Positions 50,201 to 61,300 are shown, numbered from the stretch's first letter. The stretch is 64,000 nt of DNA from Istiophorus platypterus (GCA_016859345.1 CM029121.1:2068329-2132328); one strand, 5' to 3'. The notes: generated from the letters alone by a model not told the origin. Numbers and translations: made by a program.

Positions 50201-51314
50201 AATTGCCTAGCAGAATCAACATATGGTCATTATATCAATTTTTAAATAGTGATCACAGAGAAAGTTACAGACTATAGGAAGTAAGTTGTTTTCTTTTACT
50301 TAGCTGCCACACAGCCCTCATCTGTGACTCGACAGTTACAGACACAGTTAGTTCCTGTGCCAAGTGACAACATGCTACACCTCCATTCAGTCTCTTCCTG
50401 CTCTCTGTGATCACTGTGTTTTAATACAGCCAATACAAAGAGCAGTAATTCCCAAGATGGTGCAATGTGGTGCTAACTGACATTTAAAATCTGTGATCAC
50501 AGAGAAAGTTTAAGGCACAACACAGCCGTGTTCTCTCAGTTTGCAAATCATTGTTTCACATAGCTTCGTACACCCCGAATCAATGAGCCACCGTTCAAAT
50601 ATTTATACACTCTGGAAAAAGTTTTGGTAAATATAAATATATGACTTAAACTGAAATGTCCTACCTCTTCTCTTCAGGTCATACTCTCTCCTGGTGTTCT
50701 GGTCGCTAAGGATCCTCCAAGCTGCATCAACTTCTAGGAACCTCCTCACACCAGACTCTGTTTCTGAGGAACACTCACCTCGTAGACGATCTGGATGGTA
50801 CTATGAAAGGGCACATATAGTCACACACAAAAACACACATACACATACACATACGTACACACACACAGACACACACAGACACGCACGGACACATTAGACA
50901 TACAGGAAAATTCATACTAAAAAGGCTGTAGCTCGGAAATATACCTACTTGAATTGTCAAACTCAGATTAGAGAAGTTAGAAGTGGATTTTTTTCCCTAA
51001 TCGTCTACCAAGTAGTTCTGACCAGAAGTGATGACTTTACAGCCAGTATGAACAGCAGAAATGACTGCAGTGACCAATAATTTCCTCCACATATGTTTGG
51101 TCATGTACGCCAAGCACTGTGGAGGGAGATAGACAGAGCAGCATCCTCATACACTATGTGCGAGTGGTAGGTTTCTGTATCCTCATAGCAACACAGAGAG
51201 TTGTGTGCTTACCTGTAAGGCCAGCTGCTGGTATCTGTGTCTGAGTTGCTGGACTGAGTCTGAGGGGCTGGCTCCCAGGACAGCATATAGGTCCTTCTTT
51301 TCCGCTTCACACAT
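44017..51314 (-). CDS. dnajc24: dnajc24 (DPH4), diphthamide biosynthesis J-protein
   Basis: Cytosolic J-domain co-chaperone needed in the first step of diphthamide synthesis on elongation factor 2. The family couples Hsp70 stimulation to a metal-binding CSL zinc finger. Four coding exons on - (51213-51314, 50665-50800, 45666-45734, 44017-44237) join in frame to 175 residues; human is 149. The J-domain has KKDLYAVLG, the HPD tripeptide (YHPDR at residues 35-39) and FLEVDAAWRILSD to REYDL. The CSL finger has all four cysteines (CRC and CDTC). The extra length is mostly an acidic insert between the Cys pairs. Introns are large and carry a LINE and a MITE. The start is the Met right after an acceptor, so 5' non-coding exon(s) probably lie upstream. 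Confidence 0.95.
44505..45545 (+). pseudogene. LINE remnant in dnajc24 intron 3
   Basis: On the + strand: RQGRLLDRPPKPKHVV and WEYLAEIPVHEVFNSH (pre-RT region), then directly GSPLSPILFVIF and WDEESVQFRNLKMSA (RT palm). After a gap come GTPPGHLPSEVFLARTRGRR, LAWEHFRIPFQELENVAEER and NTLLSLLPTQHD (C-terminus). The endonuclease-to-RT middle is deleted and stops are frequent. It ends at 45543 before a gaatgaatga-type tail. The fish LINE family is recognised from memory; the clade is not fixed. Confidence 0.75.
45001..45046. repeat. Fold-back inverted repeat in LINE remnant
   Basis: Perfect 20-bp arms (45001-45020 and 45027-45046) with the 6-bp spacer tatcta. The left arm is the LINE sequence expected after 'aggcagattg'; the right arm is its exact inverse and is followed by LINE sequence further on (tgtgctggactgttatggtg). 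Confidence 0.95.
45666..45734 (-). CDS. dnajc24: dnajc24 exon 3
   Basis: After tttctccag: split Ala codon, then QELKQDWPVDSTVYLEDMTW and DQ, split codon before gtaact. It corresponds to the human linker segment that ends VYLEEMSWNE just before the zinc finger. Confidence 0.93.
46995..47310. mobile_element. Tc1/mariner-type remnant (terminal and sub-terminal region)
   Basis: Matches the fish Tc1 pattern: ttcaggccccttcccctttt, ctcataatgacaaaatgaaa, caaagtattcagaccctttg and cacacccctgtatataaggt. The region between is collapsed to a T-rich run, and the transposase is absent. Confidence 0.6.
48420..48600. promoter_or_regulatory. Candidate conserved non-coding element in dnajc24 intron 2
   Basis: Contains cagtttgacagtgataatga, ccatgaataattagtgctaa, gggctttaattagtgtgagg and aataattgctgctaaactag. 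Two near-copies of AATTAGTG (one preceded by TAA, one by TTT), a TGACAG site and several TAAT cores lie in 120 bp, with no repeat signature. Inferred long-range pax6-domain element. Confidence 0.4.
49025..49271. mobile_element. Complete 247-bp Tc1-type MITE
   Basis: Terminal inverted repeats at 49026-49054 and 49242-49270 match at 27 of 29 positions (agttaggt.cacaa.tattt then ggacagtga), with TA dinucleotides directly outside (49023-49024, 49272-49273). The termini are those of the Tc1 family at 35140. No coding sequence: a non-autonomous internally deleted copy. Confidence 0.9.
50665..50800 (-). CDS. dnajc24: dnajc24 exon 2 (J-domain, HPD motif)
   Basis: Starts after ctttcatag: YHPDRLRGECSSETESGVRR, then FLEVDAAWRILSDQNTRREY and DLKRR, ending in phase 1 before gtagg. 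His-Pro-Asp, required for Hsp70 stimulation, is intact. Confidence 0.96.
50801..51212 (-). other. dnajc24: dnajc24 intron 1
   Basis: 412 bp. Contains a CA/TA-rich microsatellite (50820-50890). No other feature seen. Confidence 0.85.
51213..51314 (-). CDS. dnajc24: dnajc24 first coding exon
   Basis: Encodes MCEAEKKDLYAVLGASPSDS and VQQLRHRYQQLALQ, donor gtaagc. The Met is preceded on - by gttagagcaggg, with an acceptor AG a few bases upstream, so translation probably starts in exon 2 of the transcript. Confidence 0.93.
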
Positions 51315-51322
51315 CCCTGCTC

Positions 51323-53090
51323 TAACAAAAAATGACATTAAGGTGATGCATCAGTAACACAAACCTCTACTGGTAGAGCTAATGTTCTCCCTGATGACTT
51401 TCACATGTGTTTCATCACTGTGTTCATGACTGCATGCAATGCATATTTGAAACTACAAAAATGTAGTTGAAACCTGCCAGAGAAGTTGTTGTTTTGCATC
51501 ATCAGTATCAGGTACAAAGCCTCAAAGGCCACTATATATGATCTCCTTTAAACACTGAATTGTACAGTATTTGAAATGGTCAGTGAAGAAGACAGAGCAG
51601 TTAACAAGATCTACAAATCTGATTGACTCATCCAGCACCACATGGTCATTTTATTCCTTCTAGGTGGACAAAACATCTAATGCAGAAATTAGTTGAACAC
51701 TGCTCTAAGTTTTCAACACGGGTCATTTTCCATCAGAAGATTAGCGATTTTTCACGAGTTGTCAGTTGCTGTGGGAAGCAGCTCAGTCACAGTCGCTAAC
51801 TTAGGGGGCTACACTGACAGTGAAGCTGGAGGCAAGGTGGTGATATTACAGATTAATGAACTGACACGAGTGCAGGAGAACAAAACCACGATTCTGTCCG
51901 TGTCTCTGACAAAAATGACCCCAACTTGATCGACACTGTTTTACGGAGCACGACATTTTTATGAGGTAAACTCTCTGAAATCGCCGGTGGTGCTGTTGCG
52001 GTATTTCCACCTGGCTTTGACTCACACTGGAGAAGAACAGTGTGGAAGTAAGAGCCGACGTCTGATGTTAATGAACCGCAGATGTGGTCGTTGGCTGGTA
52101 ACGTAGATACATTTCGCTCTGGTTTTCAGTTTTCTTTTCAGTTTTTAACTGCGTGTAAATAACTGGACATACCTTAAAGACTGAGTTGCAACCTGAAGGA
52201 CGACATAGTGTACAACGATGTTATGAGTCCCCCTGGAAACAAGCTCCGTTTCAGTTCCATCTGAGTTCCGCTGACGACAACGAAGAGTTTTATTTTTTAT
52301 TCCTTTTTAAAATAAAAGCTTCATTGCTACAACTCTGGTACAAATGGGACCAAAGCAAAAAAAAAATGCAGCTATATATTCTTTACAATGTATATTCTCA
52401 ACAGCTGGTTGTTGGGATTCTGTAAAACCATAGTCCTGTCATTAGTATGCTACTATACAACTGTCCCAGTTTGAGAATTAAGTTTCTTTTAGTATTAATT
52501 TTCGTTTTTGGTTGTACACACAGCCCATGTTTAAGTGCTTCACGAAGGCAGCTGGACTTGCTTGAGGTTCTTGAAGACCTTTCACCTGTCATCAAGGTCA
52601 GGAGCCTCAAGCAAGTCCAGCTGCCTTCATAAAGAGCTTAAAGATACCATTTCCTTGGTGACTGAGAATCATCGCAGACACACAGCCTACATGTAATGGT
52701 GAAAGTATTTTGGCCTCGAAATCTTGAATGGTGTCAGGACCATGACCCTGTATGTTCCACTGACCTTGTAACATACGTCAACAGTAAACCACCATTGCTA
52801 GAAGACAGGAACTAAATCTTAAGATTAACCTTTTCATGTAAAAATCAGTGAACTAGGGGGGATTGTATGTAGACTGATGGCAGAAATAGCAATGATGAAA
52901 ATCAATGTAACTGACATAAGTATAAGGATATCTTGACATATCGATGTTGCAGGTCTTACTTTGCTGTGAATGGCATCTCTATAGAATATAAGTCACTATT
53001 ATTATTACTACTACTATTTCTATCTCCGGGTTGACTGCCCTGTCAGCACTTTGTTTTAGGCTACATCACTGATCACTGGATTGTATTAAG
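51323..53090. other. Upstream region of dnajc24
   Basis: Should contain the dnajc24 promoter and 5' non-coding exon. A locally CpG-richer patch at 51940-52110 (tcgccggtggtgctgttgcg, agagccgacgtctgatg) is the best candidate. A 52.5-kb fold-back is listed separately. No second gene recognised. Confidence 0.45.
52544..52628. repeat. Fold-back inverted repeat from a dispersed fish repeat
   Basis: Perfect 24-bp arms (52544-52567 and 52605-52628; gaaggcagctggacttgctt then gagg) with a 37-bp spacer. Similarity extends imperfectly outward (taagtgcttcac versus taagctctttat on the inverse). The spacer continues the repeat family (ttcttgaagacctttcacct). Confidence 0.9.
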
Positions 53091-53099
53091 AAAAAATAT

Positions 53100-53420
53100 C
53101 ATTCCACTGCCAAATCTCAGAAATAGCTGCCAGGAAAGAGCAACACAGGACCACATGCTGGGAAATCTGCCCTGACAATACAGATCAGGAGCAATCTGTT
53201 AATTGAAATGGGAGCAGAAGAGATGAGGTGACACAATGACACCTTTATGATCCGACTTCCTGTCTGTCACTCACTTATGGCTCTTTAACGAGATCACAGG
53301 GGGAAAGTGGAGGGAAAGAGGTATAGGAGGTGACTGACATTGTTGTGCAGTTAATTATTTCTTCATTTTGGGCGAATTAAGGCTCAATTAGTCAAGTGAC
53401 AAAATATTCACTGTCAAATT
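53100..53420. promoter_or_regulatory. Candidate conserved non-coding element upstream of dnajc24
   Basis: Blocks such as tctgttaattgaaatgggag, gacacctttatgatccgact, tcactcacttatggctcttt, gcagttaattatttcttcat and aggctcaattagtcaagtga. Long, non-repetitive, with repeated TAATTA-type cores in a locally well-balanced composition. Inferred. Confidence 0.4.
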
Positions 53421-53591
53421 GGGGGGCTGCAGTTACAAATTTATTAAATAGACTGGTTTGTACAGTCTGATGCAGTTCAGCACAACTGCCCTGAGATAAA
53501 CCCTGTCTTTGGAAAGCTTTTAATGACACTGTGTCTCAGGTGTTAATCTAAGTCTCTTCTCATTTAGAGGCTGTATTTAGTTGCAGGTTTG

Positions 53592-53625
<34 letters not shown>

Positions 53626-55089
53626 AATTATAATTGGACCACCAGAAATAAAGTCAGTACAAAGATCAACACTTTTATTAGAAAATACAGTACCTAGATC
53701 CTTAAAAAAGTCAAAAATAAAGCCTTCTAGATTAAAAAAAAATAAAAATGAAGGACACATTCAAATGCTTCAAACTCGCTTTTGCACACTAGTAACAGAG
53801 TCCAAAAACTAAAGATTTTAGAAAATTGATCTTATATTGGTTCACTTTCAGAGTCTGGGTCAGTTTTGGATTGAACTCCCTTCCCTCATTGCTACGTTCA
53901 TCCTCTGCTTTAGTTTAGGAAATGGTTCATGGTTATACAAAGCCAAATGGAAACAAGCAGCATCCCCTGTGTTAAAGTCCAACATTTATTAACCCCTTCA
54001 TCTACTCCAACCCCTTCTCATCCTGAATCAGCATTTCTTCCCACTGGGCAATGCACTGAATGAACTCATGCTGAGGACTCCAAATGGACTTTCATGAATC
54101 ATGTTATTCCACAAAAACTGAAGTCAGACTTATGATAAAATGAAGACAGGAGCCGGAAAAAAAATAATCAGAGGGAAAACACCTTTTAAAAAAGTTAATT
54201 TAAAAACGAGTTAACTTGTTGACTAGCTATTAGCGTTTTGAATTAGATGAAAATTGATATGTAGATGGGACCTTGCTCATTAATGCTATAATACTTGCTG
54301 ACAAATGTAGAAACATTGGCTTCAGTATCATAAGTCACTACAAGCAATCTGTCTCCTGCTGCTCTTTTTACTAAGGATGAGATAAACTGAGCTCATAAAG
54401 TGATCATAAAAACTTATTTTAAGCAATTGATGGTCATACTAACATCAAGAAATCTGTTTTGTCGTATATTATAAGCATTTAACATAATTTCTTTATTTTT
54501 GAGGCAAAAAGAAGTAAATACAACTCCTCCAGTACAAACAATGAAAAATTAGTCTCTATATAATATTAATGCACTGTTACTCTTTATTTATTTAGTTTAA
54601 AAATATAGAAAATAAATTGTAATTTTAGCATGTGCAAATGTACTTGCAAAACTTCCTTAACATGTTAAGCCTTAATTACCCTGTTTGGATTTGTAAGGCA
54701 TGTCAAGATTTGTCTTCTGGAATTATCATCTGATGACATATCCAGAGCTGATAATTTCTCGGACTCTCCAAAGTTGATACTCACTCAACAGGCCTGGGCT
54801 GCGCTTCCTCTATAATGCAGGAGAGGCAGTAAAAAGTTATCAAAGTGATCCCAGCTTAATATTTCCACTGTCTAAGAAATGGCAGTTAGGGGAAATCATG
54901 AAAGTCAAGAGAAAATCTTTAACTTTCAGATGAAACTGCTGGTCTGCTGCAGACAAAGCAAAAGAAGCAAAACCCTGCAAGACTGCAGAGGAGCTAAAGG
55001 AAGGTTTAGCTGACACAGGAGCAGTGGTTCCCTGTTCCACTGGGCGGCGTTGATGTAGTCTGCAAAGCAACATCTGGATCAGCCAGAGT

Positions 55090-55285
55090 TATTCTGGAAA
55101 CAGGTGCTCTGGACAGATGAAGTTAAAACTGAGCTCTTTGTCCACACCAGCCAATGGTGTGTTTGGAGGAAAAAAGGAGCAACATTGCCAACTGTTAAGC
55201 AAGAGGGTGGAAATACTCTTTATGAAGCAGCCAGTGGCACTAGGTACTTATTTAAAAGGGTGCCCAAACTTTTACACTTGCCAAA
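55090..55285 (+). pseudogene. Tc1/mariner transposase fragment
   Basis: The + frame LWTDEVKTELFVHTSQWCVW and RKKGATLPTVKQEGG is the central catalytic part (LWTDE with the second Asp) of a fish Tc1 transposase. It is followed by AASGT and a terminal sequence gggtgcccaaacttttacac. Probably the same family as 27170-27745. The N-terminal half is missing. Confidence 0.75.
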
Positions 55286-56759
55286 ATTAATATTTAATTA
55301 TTTGTATTTTTTAAGTTAATGAAATATAAACTATGGGTAAAAATTTTCAGAAAGGATAATTTCTTACTGTCTATTTGCTATTTGAGTTTTAATTACCTCT
55401 TTTCACTTCAATTTTAAACTAAATAAATCATTTGCCCAACTACTGAAGATGAAGAAAGTGAGGAAAGAGAAGGTAGTAAAGTTTTTTCTGACGGTGGTTA
55501 GACAGAATACGGAAGCATGTGCTTAGTTGTTAATTCTGTCTTCCATACATTTGTGAGAATGAGTGTATTACTGACAGAGGGGGGAAAGGCCCCACTCAGA
55601 CCAGATAGTTATGGTATTTTGAAATGAAAAGGATAAATGGAGTTATAAGATTAATCAAATCTAAAACAATACAGGATTGTTTGTATGTGTGTAGAATGTG
55701 CTTGGTAGTAAATAAGGTATGTAAAAAAAATTGTAAAGATCCTTTAAGCCCAAAAAGACTGCTACAAGGGCATACAAAGTCTTGTCAAACTTGTATTGTG
55801 CATCCATGCGTGTGTGTGTGTGTGTGTGTGGGGGGGGTGTGTGTCTATGCTGGCTAACACTCTCAGACGCAGAGCAGCTGCTCATTAGAAATGTGTGAGC
55901 TGAAGAAACAACACAGACAATAATAACAGCAATCTCTGGCTCATTAAAGACAGAAAAGAACAACCAGGCAGAGACGACATACATGCACACACTCTCTCTC
56001 ACACATACACACACACAGGCCCATCTACCTGCTTATGAACATAACGCTGTTGTTAATTACAAAAGACAATAAAAACAAGATAAACAAGCATATTACAAGC
56101 AGCTACAACATGTCAGTCAAAGAGAGTCACTGACCCACATATCAGATTCTTTCTCTGCAGCCCATCTGACTCCATACAGATAGACTGAGGGATATACAGA
56201 GACACACACACAGCAAATTGAGAACAGCTGCTCATTAGAAAGGTGTTAACTAAAATAATAATCATCAACATTAAAAAAAACAACTACATAAAGAGCTCCA
56301 CTGCTGTTGTTATTGTCTCTAATAGAAAAACCACACACTATTCAAACACTTAATGCCTACATCAAAATAAATAAATAAATAATAAGCTTTTCTCACTGCT
56401 GCATTTGAAATAATAATGTTGGATGAAAAAGCTAAGAGTTCAATTTATTTAAGACCATCAACCGTGTGAAAAAATTAGGGTTTTACAGATATGGGTCTGA
56501 TTTTGAGCCACATGAGCAGCATGGCTCTTGAAATGGCAGTCTCAGTTGATCAATCCACTGCTTCCATGAATGGACATTTTCTTGTGGTAGAAAACAGTAA
56601 TTCTAGACAGAGTAGACAGAATTGCCATTTAAAACTGATTCAGTACTTCAAAAAAGGTTTCCATCTTCAAGTTTTCCCTTCTATTCCCATGCTTCCTCTT
56701 TAGGATTCATCTTTGTGATAACTATCAGATTATACATGCACACACACACATATACAGTG

Positions 56760-56762
<3 letters not shown>

Positions 56763-56817
<55 letters not shown>
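56763..56817. repeat. (AT)n microsatellite
   Basis: AT run followed by a GT/CA-rich zone up to 56935. Confidence 0.97.
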
Positions 56818-56823
<6 letters not shown>

Positions 56824-57149
56824 TATGCATGTGTGTGTGTGAGTGTGTGTGCGTGTGTGTGTATACACACATATACACTATATGTATATGTGTGTGTGTG
56901 TGTGTGTCTGTGTGTGTCTGTGTGTGTGTGTTTGATTTGTGAGTCTTGATTTTACTGGCACCCCTGAATTTTGGTAGAATTTAGAATATCTTGAGTAATA
57001 AATGCAAGTTGTATACATATTCAATCAGCTATTTTAGAATATTAGATATTCTATGACAATAGAATATATTTATACCATCTGGTATGACTCTTGTGTTTGC
57101 AGTTTCACACACCTTGAGGTAGGCTAGCAGCATTACAAGCCTTCACTAA

Positions 57150-57245
57150 GGGTCCCCACTAGATATGTTTCATCCCACCCTGACCAGGAATTGAACCCCA
57201 ATCTCTGTACCAAGTCATTGTTAACCACTTAGTTATCAAAGTGCT
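57150..57245 (-). repeat. tRNA-derived SINE-like head
   Basis: On the - strand: an A-box-like taactaagtgg and about 35 bases later a good B-box GGTTCAATTCC. It abuts the LINE 3' end that starts near 57240. It may be part of a SINE that shares the LINE tail, or a coincidental neighbour. Confidence 0.45.
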
Positions 57246-58020
57246 ATCATCGAGGATCAAGCCCCTGCAAGGCAGGTACCACCATCCAATAGAAGAAGTG
57301 GCTGATTTCAAGAAATCCAACCAGTGGCTGGAAAAGGCTGGACTGAAAGACGGCACAGAAGCACTGATCATGGCAGCACAAGAATAGGCACTTAGTACAA
57401 GATCAACAGAACAAGGGTTCACCACACTAGACAGGACCTCAGGTGCAGGCTGTGCAAAGACACTCCTGAGACGGTTCAGCACATATAGCACGGAGTAAGA
57501 TGCAGGAAGGAACAGCGTACATGGAACGCCATAACCAAGTGGCTGGCAGAGTGGAACATCTGCACTGAGTATGGGCTGGAGGTCCCGAGGTCACAATGGA
57601 TGACACCTCCTAAGGTGGTTGAGATGACCAAGCTAAGATCCTTCCAAATCCAGACTGAAACACTGGTGATGGCTAACCAACCAGACATTGTGTCGATTGA
57701 CAAACAACATAAAAAGGCAGAGGTGACATAAGAAGCAATCCCAAGTAACAGCAGCATCAGGAAGACAGAACACAAGAAGCTCAAATATCAAGGTCTGAAA
57801 GAGGAGCTAGAAAATGTGCGGGGAGTAAAGGCCACAGCGGTGCCAGCGGTCATCAGAGCACTGGTGGCTGTGGACCACAAGCTGGGAGAGAGGCCCCAGT
57901 GGCCCCAGTAGATTCCAGGTACAACATCTGAGGTCTCTGACCAGAGGAAGAGGACAGTCCCAGGATCAGCTAAGATACTGGGCAGAGCCCTCAAACGCCC
58001 AGGCCTCTGGTAGAGGACCC
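57240..58020 (+). pseudogene. Non-LTR element C-terminal domain (restriction-like endonuclease type)
   Basis: The + strand reads HHTRQDLRCRLCKDTPETVQ (Cys/His finger), ICTEYGLEVPRSQWMTPPKV, MANQPDIVSIDKQHKKAEV (PD...K nuclease-like core), KYQGLKEELENVRGVKATAV and a C-terminus AKILGRALKRPGLW. This is the end of a fish non-LTR polyprotein usually annotated as R2-like, with the endonuclease after the RT. Stops replace residues at several sites (for example after QHI and VT). The clade is inferred. Confidence 0.65.
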
Positions 58021-58430
58021 GAGTTTGAGGAAAGAAGCTCTAGTCTGAGATGAGCCCTCAAAATGAATTGTAACCCAAATCTTTTCTTGGTGTCCCAGTT
58101 CTTCCAGCTGGTGACATGGGTTTGTCATCTTATTTGCTAGTTATCAATTCATCCTCCGACTTATGGCACTGTTATACCTCATCTACAAGCTTACATAGGC
58201 TGCAAAAGTTAAAGGACAGTCCAACCTATATTTCCATTTCTTGCCCTTCGATGCTGACTCTCCCCTGCCTCATACACAGCTTCAAACTGTAAATGCAGGT
58301 GACAGCAAACTACGAGTGCATGGAAACATGCTGGAGTTGAGACCACATCTTATCCTCACCTAAGCACACAAAGCACACACACACAAACACACACACAGAC
58401 TGCCTGCCTACCACCTGCCTCCCTGTCTCG

Positions 58431-58433
<3 letters not shown>

Positions 58434-58487
<54 letters not shown>

Positions 58488-58648
58488 TGTGTGTTTGTGT
58501 GTCTGTGTGTGTATGTCCTTCTAAGATTGTATGGACAAATTTTGTTAGGTTAAAGGTTAGGCGTTTATTTTTGATGGATAAGGAAAGGGGCTAAGGAATG
58601 CATTATATCAATGAGTGTCCTCCCATTTAAAAGTAAGAGAAGAATGTG

Positions 58649-58697
<49 letters not shown>

Positions 58698-58722
58698 GTG
58701 TGGGTCTGTGTGTGTGTGTGAT
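58434..58722. repeat. Two (GT)n microsatellites
   Basis: GT runs at 58434-58515 and 58652-58722, separated by unique sequence. Confidence 0.95.
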
Positions 58723-59946
58723 TGATGATGGGTCACGTCTTGCTGTGCTCTGAAACACTTCACTGATTTAAACTGCTGAACCAGCAAGAGACTGTCTGTG
58801 TATGTGTATGTCGCAGTGAATCTGAGCCAGAGAAACACAGCTGGTCAACAGAAGTTCCCAGGCAGCTGCTTCCTAAATAAAGCTTCAGTGGGCTTCAAAA
58901 CCCAGCAAGCCTGCCAACTATTTTAGCAGGTTTTTACACTTACTCAGCTCATTGTACATGTTTCAATTTGTACTGCTTCACGGCAGAATGCAAGGAGCCT
59001 TGGAAAGCTAGTGATCTATTAGTGATACATTTTCAGTGAGTAAAACATGAAGGTTAGGTGTTGCATAGTTTCAGCTATATGTACCATCCTGAGAAAACCA
59101 TGCAGCTCTCTTTGATTGGCTCAGTACTTCAGTCCTTTACTTTGGCTCTTTTTATAACAGGCAGGTAGATTTAATCATTTTGTCTAGCTTGTCAGCTGTA
59201 TATATATGAGAGGGTTTGTCAAACCTGGAAGGGCTCAACTTTATTAACTAGCAACCAACCATGAGCTGAAAACAGATGAAACATTGATAACTGAAACAAT
59301 ACTATATTTAAGCAATTAACAACAAGAACAAGCATGCAGAAACAGGTAAGACAATCTGGCATGTGGATCTACTAGGGGCTGACTAGGGAATTGGGAACAG
59401 ATAAGTAGGTGGTAGAGGAAGAGTCAGGCGGGTGTAAGGCAGGAAATCTGGGGTTACTGAAGGGCAGGAGTGAGTGGCAGGGTCTGAAATGACAGGAATG
59501 AATGATGAACTCTGATAGAACCCTTCTCAAGGAGTAGCCCTAAATATCCTTGCAGGCTTGTGTAGATGGTCACGGAGGAAGTCCACCACCTCTGGTCCAC
59601 AACTTTTCTAGTCTACCAGGTACTGGAGACCTGTCCTTCATCAGCATAATCTGAGGAGACATCTGACAAGGTAGGCAGAATCTTTATTAATGAGCCGACT
59701 CGGTAGAGGGGAGCTGGAGGCGGGAACCAGAGGACGAGGATGGACATGAGGAGGGTGATATGGAATGTGGGATGGATATTTATTGTCCTCAGGGGACAAA
59801 GGCGAATAAGTCGTGAATGCAGTCCAAATCCTCATGTGCCGAATAGGCTGCAGATGACAGTTTGGACAGAGGGCAAACTGGCTTCTTTCTCCTGGCCCAG
59901 AAGAGTGAGGGCTGGTAACTGTAGACCCACTGGAATGGATACAAGA

Positions 59947-60002
59947 TGGTGGAGAAACAGGGAAGACTGTCACGTACATACTCCTTCCCTGTTTCTCCAC
60001 CA
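59947..60002. repeat. Fold-back inverted repeat in the Gypsy remnant
   Basis: Perfect 19-bp arms (59947-59965 and 59984-60002; tggtggagaaacagggaag) with an 18-bp spacer, between the integrase and chromodomain-like parts. No such inversion is expected in an intact element. Confidence 0.95.
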
Positions 60003-60704
60003 CAGGAGTTGTTTGGGCCGAGAGGACAAACTGAATGAAGCTCCAGGGAAGCTGTAAAATTCCTTCCAGAAGGAAGAGGTGAACTGGGTTCCCCGGATCA
60101 CAACCAGGTATCTTGGGAGGCCTTGCAGGCGGAAAACATGTTTTAACATCTGTTCAGCAGTTTCTGTAGCAGAAGGTAATTTTAGCAGTGTGGGAATTGT
60201 GTGAACTTAGAAAACTGGTCTATGATTATAAGGATAACAGTGTTACCAGAAGACAGTGGCAAACCAGTGATAAGGCCCGGGGATATGAGTGAACAAGGCC
60301 GATGAAGGAAGGGAAGCAGCCACAGCAACCCAGCTGAGGCTTGTTGGAAAACCTTGTGATGGTAGCAGAAAGGACAGGCAACCACAAACTCCTAGACATT
60401 GGCTGGTGGACCACCAGAAGCACTGATAGATGAGAGTCAGGGTGCAGGTCACCCCTGGATGACATGCCAGTTTTGAGGCATGTTTTCAGGGTTAAAAAGA
60501 ATTCGTCTGACTGTAACTGACAGGACAGGGCATCAGGCTTGATGTTCTTGGATCCCAGAGAGTATGAAAGAACAAAGCTGAACAAGTTAAAGAACTGAGC
60601 CCATCAAGTCTGGCAGGAGTTGAGAACCTTAGCTGTGCAGATATACTCCAGGTTCTTGTGGTCGATCCAGAAAATGTATGGCTGCTGAACCACCCCGACC
60701 CCCC

Positions 60705-61300
60705 CCCCCAAAACAAAATAGCAATATATTCTTGTCTTATGGTATACTTTGTGTTGAAAAACAGAATGTACTGAAAATCATTCAATATAGTATCCCAATG
60801 ATGTTTAATCCCAATCATAAGGCTTCTAGTGTATGGAAGATGTAATGTGACTGATCAGAGTTAAGAAATAGTCATCATGGTACAAAAGAAATTATTATTA
60901 CAATACACAGTGTGGAAACATTAAAGATGACATTGGAGATAATGGTGTAGAGAGAAGCTTGGATTTTTCTGTGTGGCCTGGGAAAGCTGGGGAATTTCCA
61001 GAGGGCCAGATACAATTATTTTCAGACTACAAGCCCCAAAGTCTCCAAATATGGACAGTATGACACCATTATTTTCCAGGAAGAACAGAGGTCATATTTT
61101 GGAAAACAGGTGGAAAATCCAACTGTTAGGAGGGGCGTATTTAAGTATAAAAGATGATGTTGAGCTGTTCTACGGCAGTTGCATCTCAAGAGACAACTCA
61201 GATTTATCTCTTGTAAAAGAATAAATTCCATTGCATGAAACTCTGTTCATCTCCAGTGAGTTTTCTTTGAATTTTTGAGACTCTAGTAACTCATTACCTT
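60705..61300 (+). mobile_element. LTR-like insert interrupting the Gypsy RNase H
   Basis: The Gypsy - frame is continuous up to about 61310 and resumes at QPYIFWIDHKNLEY below about 60695; the roughly 600 bp between are foreign. They carry a TATA box TATAAAAG at 61146-61153 and AATAAA at 61220-61225, 67 bp on, followed by a T-rich end. This is the U3-R-U5 layout of a solo LTR on +. A TG start near 60841 and CA end near 61300 are possible, but boundaries and target duplication are not established. Confidence 0.5.

Larger units (their letters stand above)
45735..50664 (-). other. dnajc24: dnajc24 intron 2
   Basis: 4.9 kb. Holds a Tc1 remnant (46995-47310), a GGAT-type minisatellite (48297-48385), a candidate regulatory island (48420-48600) and a MITE (49025-49271). 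No exon of another gene recognised. Confidence 0.8.
53421..57145. other. Intergenic stretch without genes
   Basis: AT-rich, with (AT)n at 53596-53621 and 56763-56817, GT runs at 55810-55830 and 56830-56935, and one Tc1 fragment. No exon recognised. Confidence 0.6.

Noticed and set aside
51693..51929. Open + frame upstream of dnajc24 as a possible dcdc1 exon
   Set aside because: No doublecortin-type motif and no splice sites in phase; probably chance in the dnajc24 5' region.
57159..57994. Three overlapping open - frames
   Set aside because: Antisense shadows of the non-LTR C-terminal domain on the + strand.
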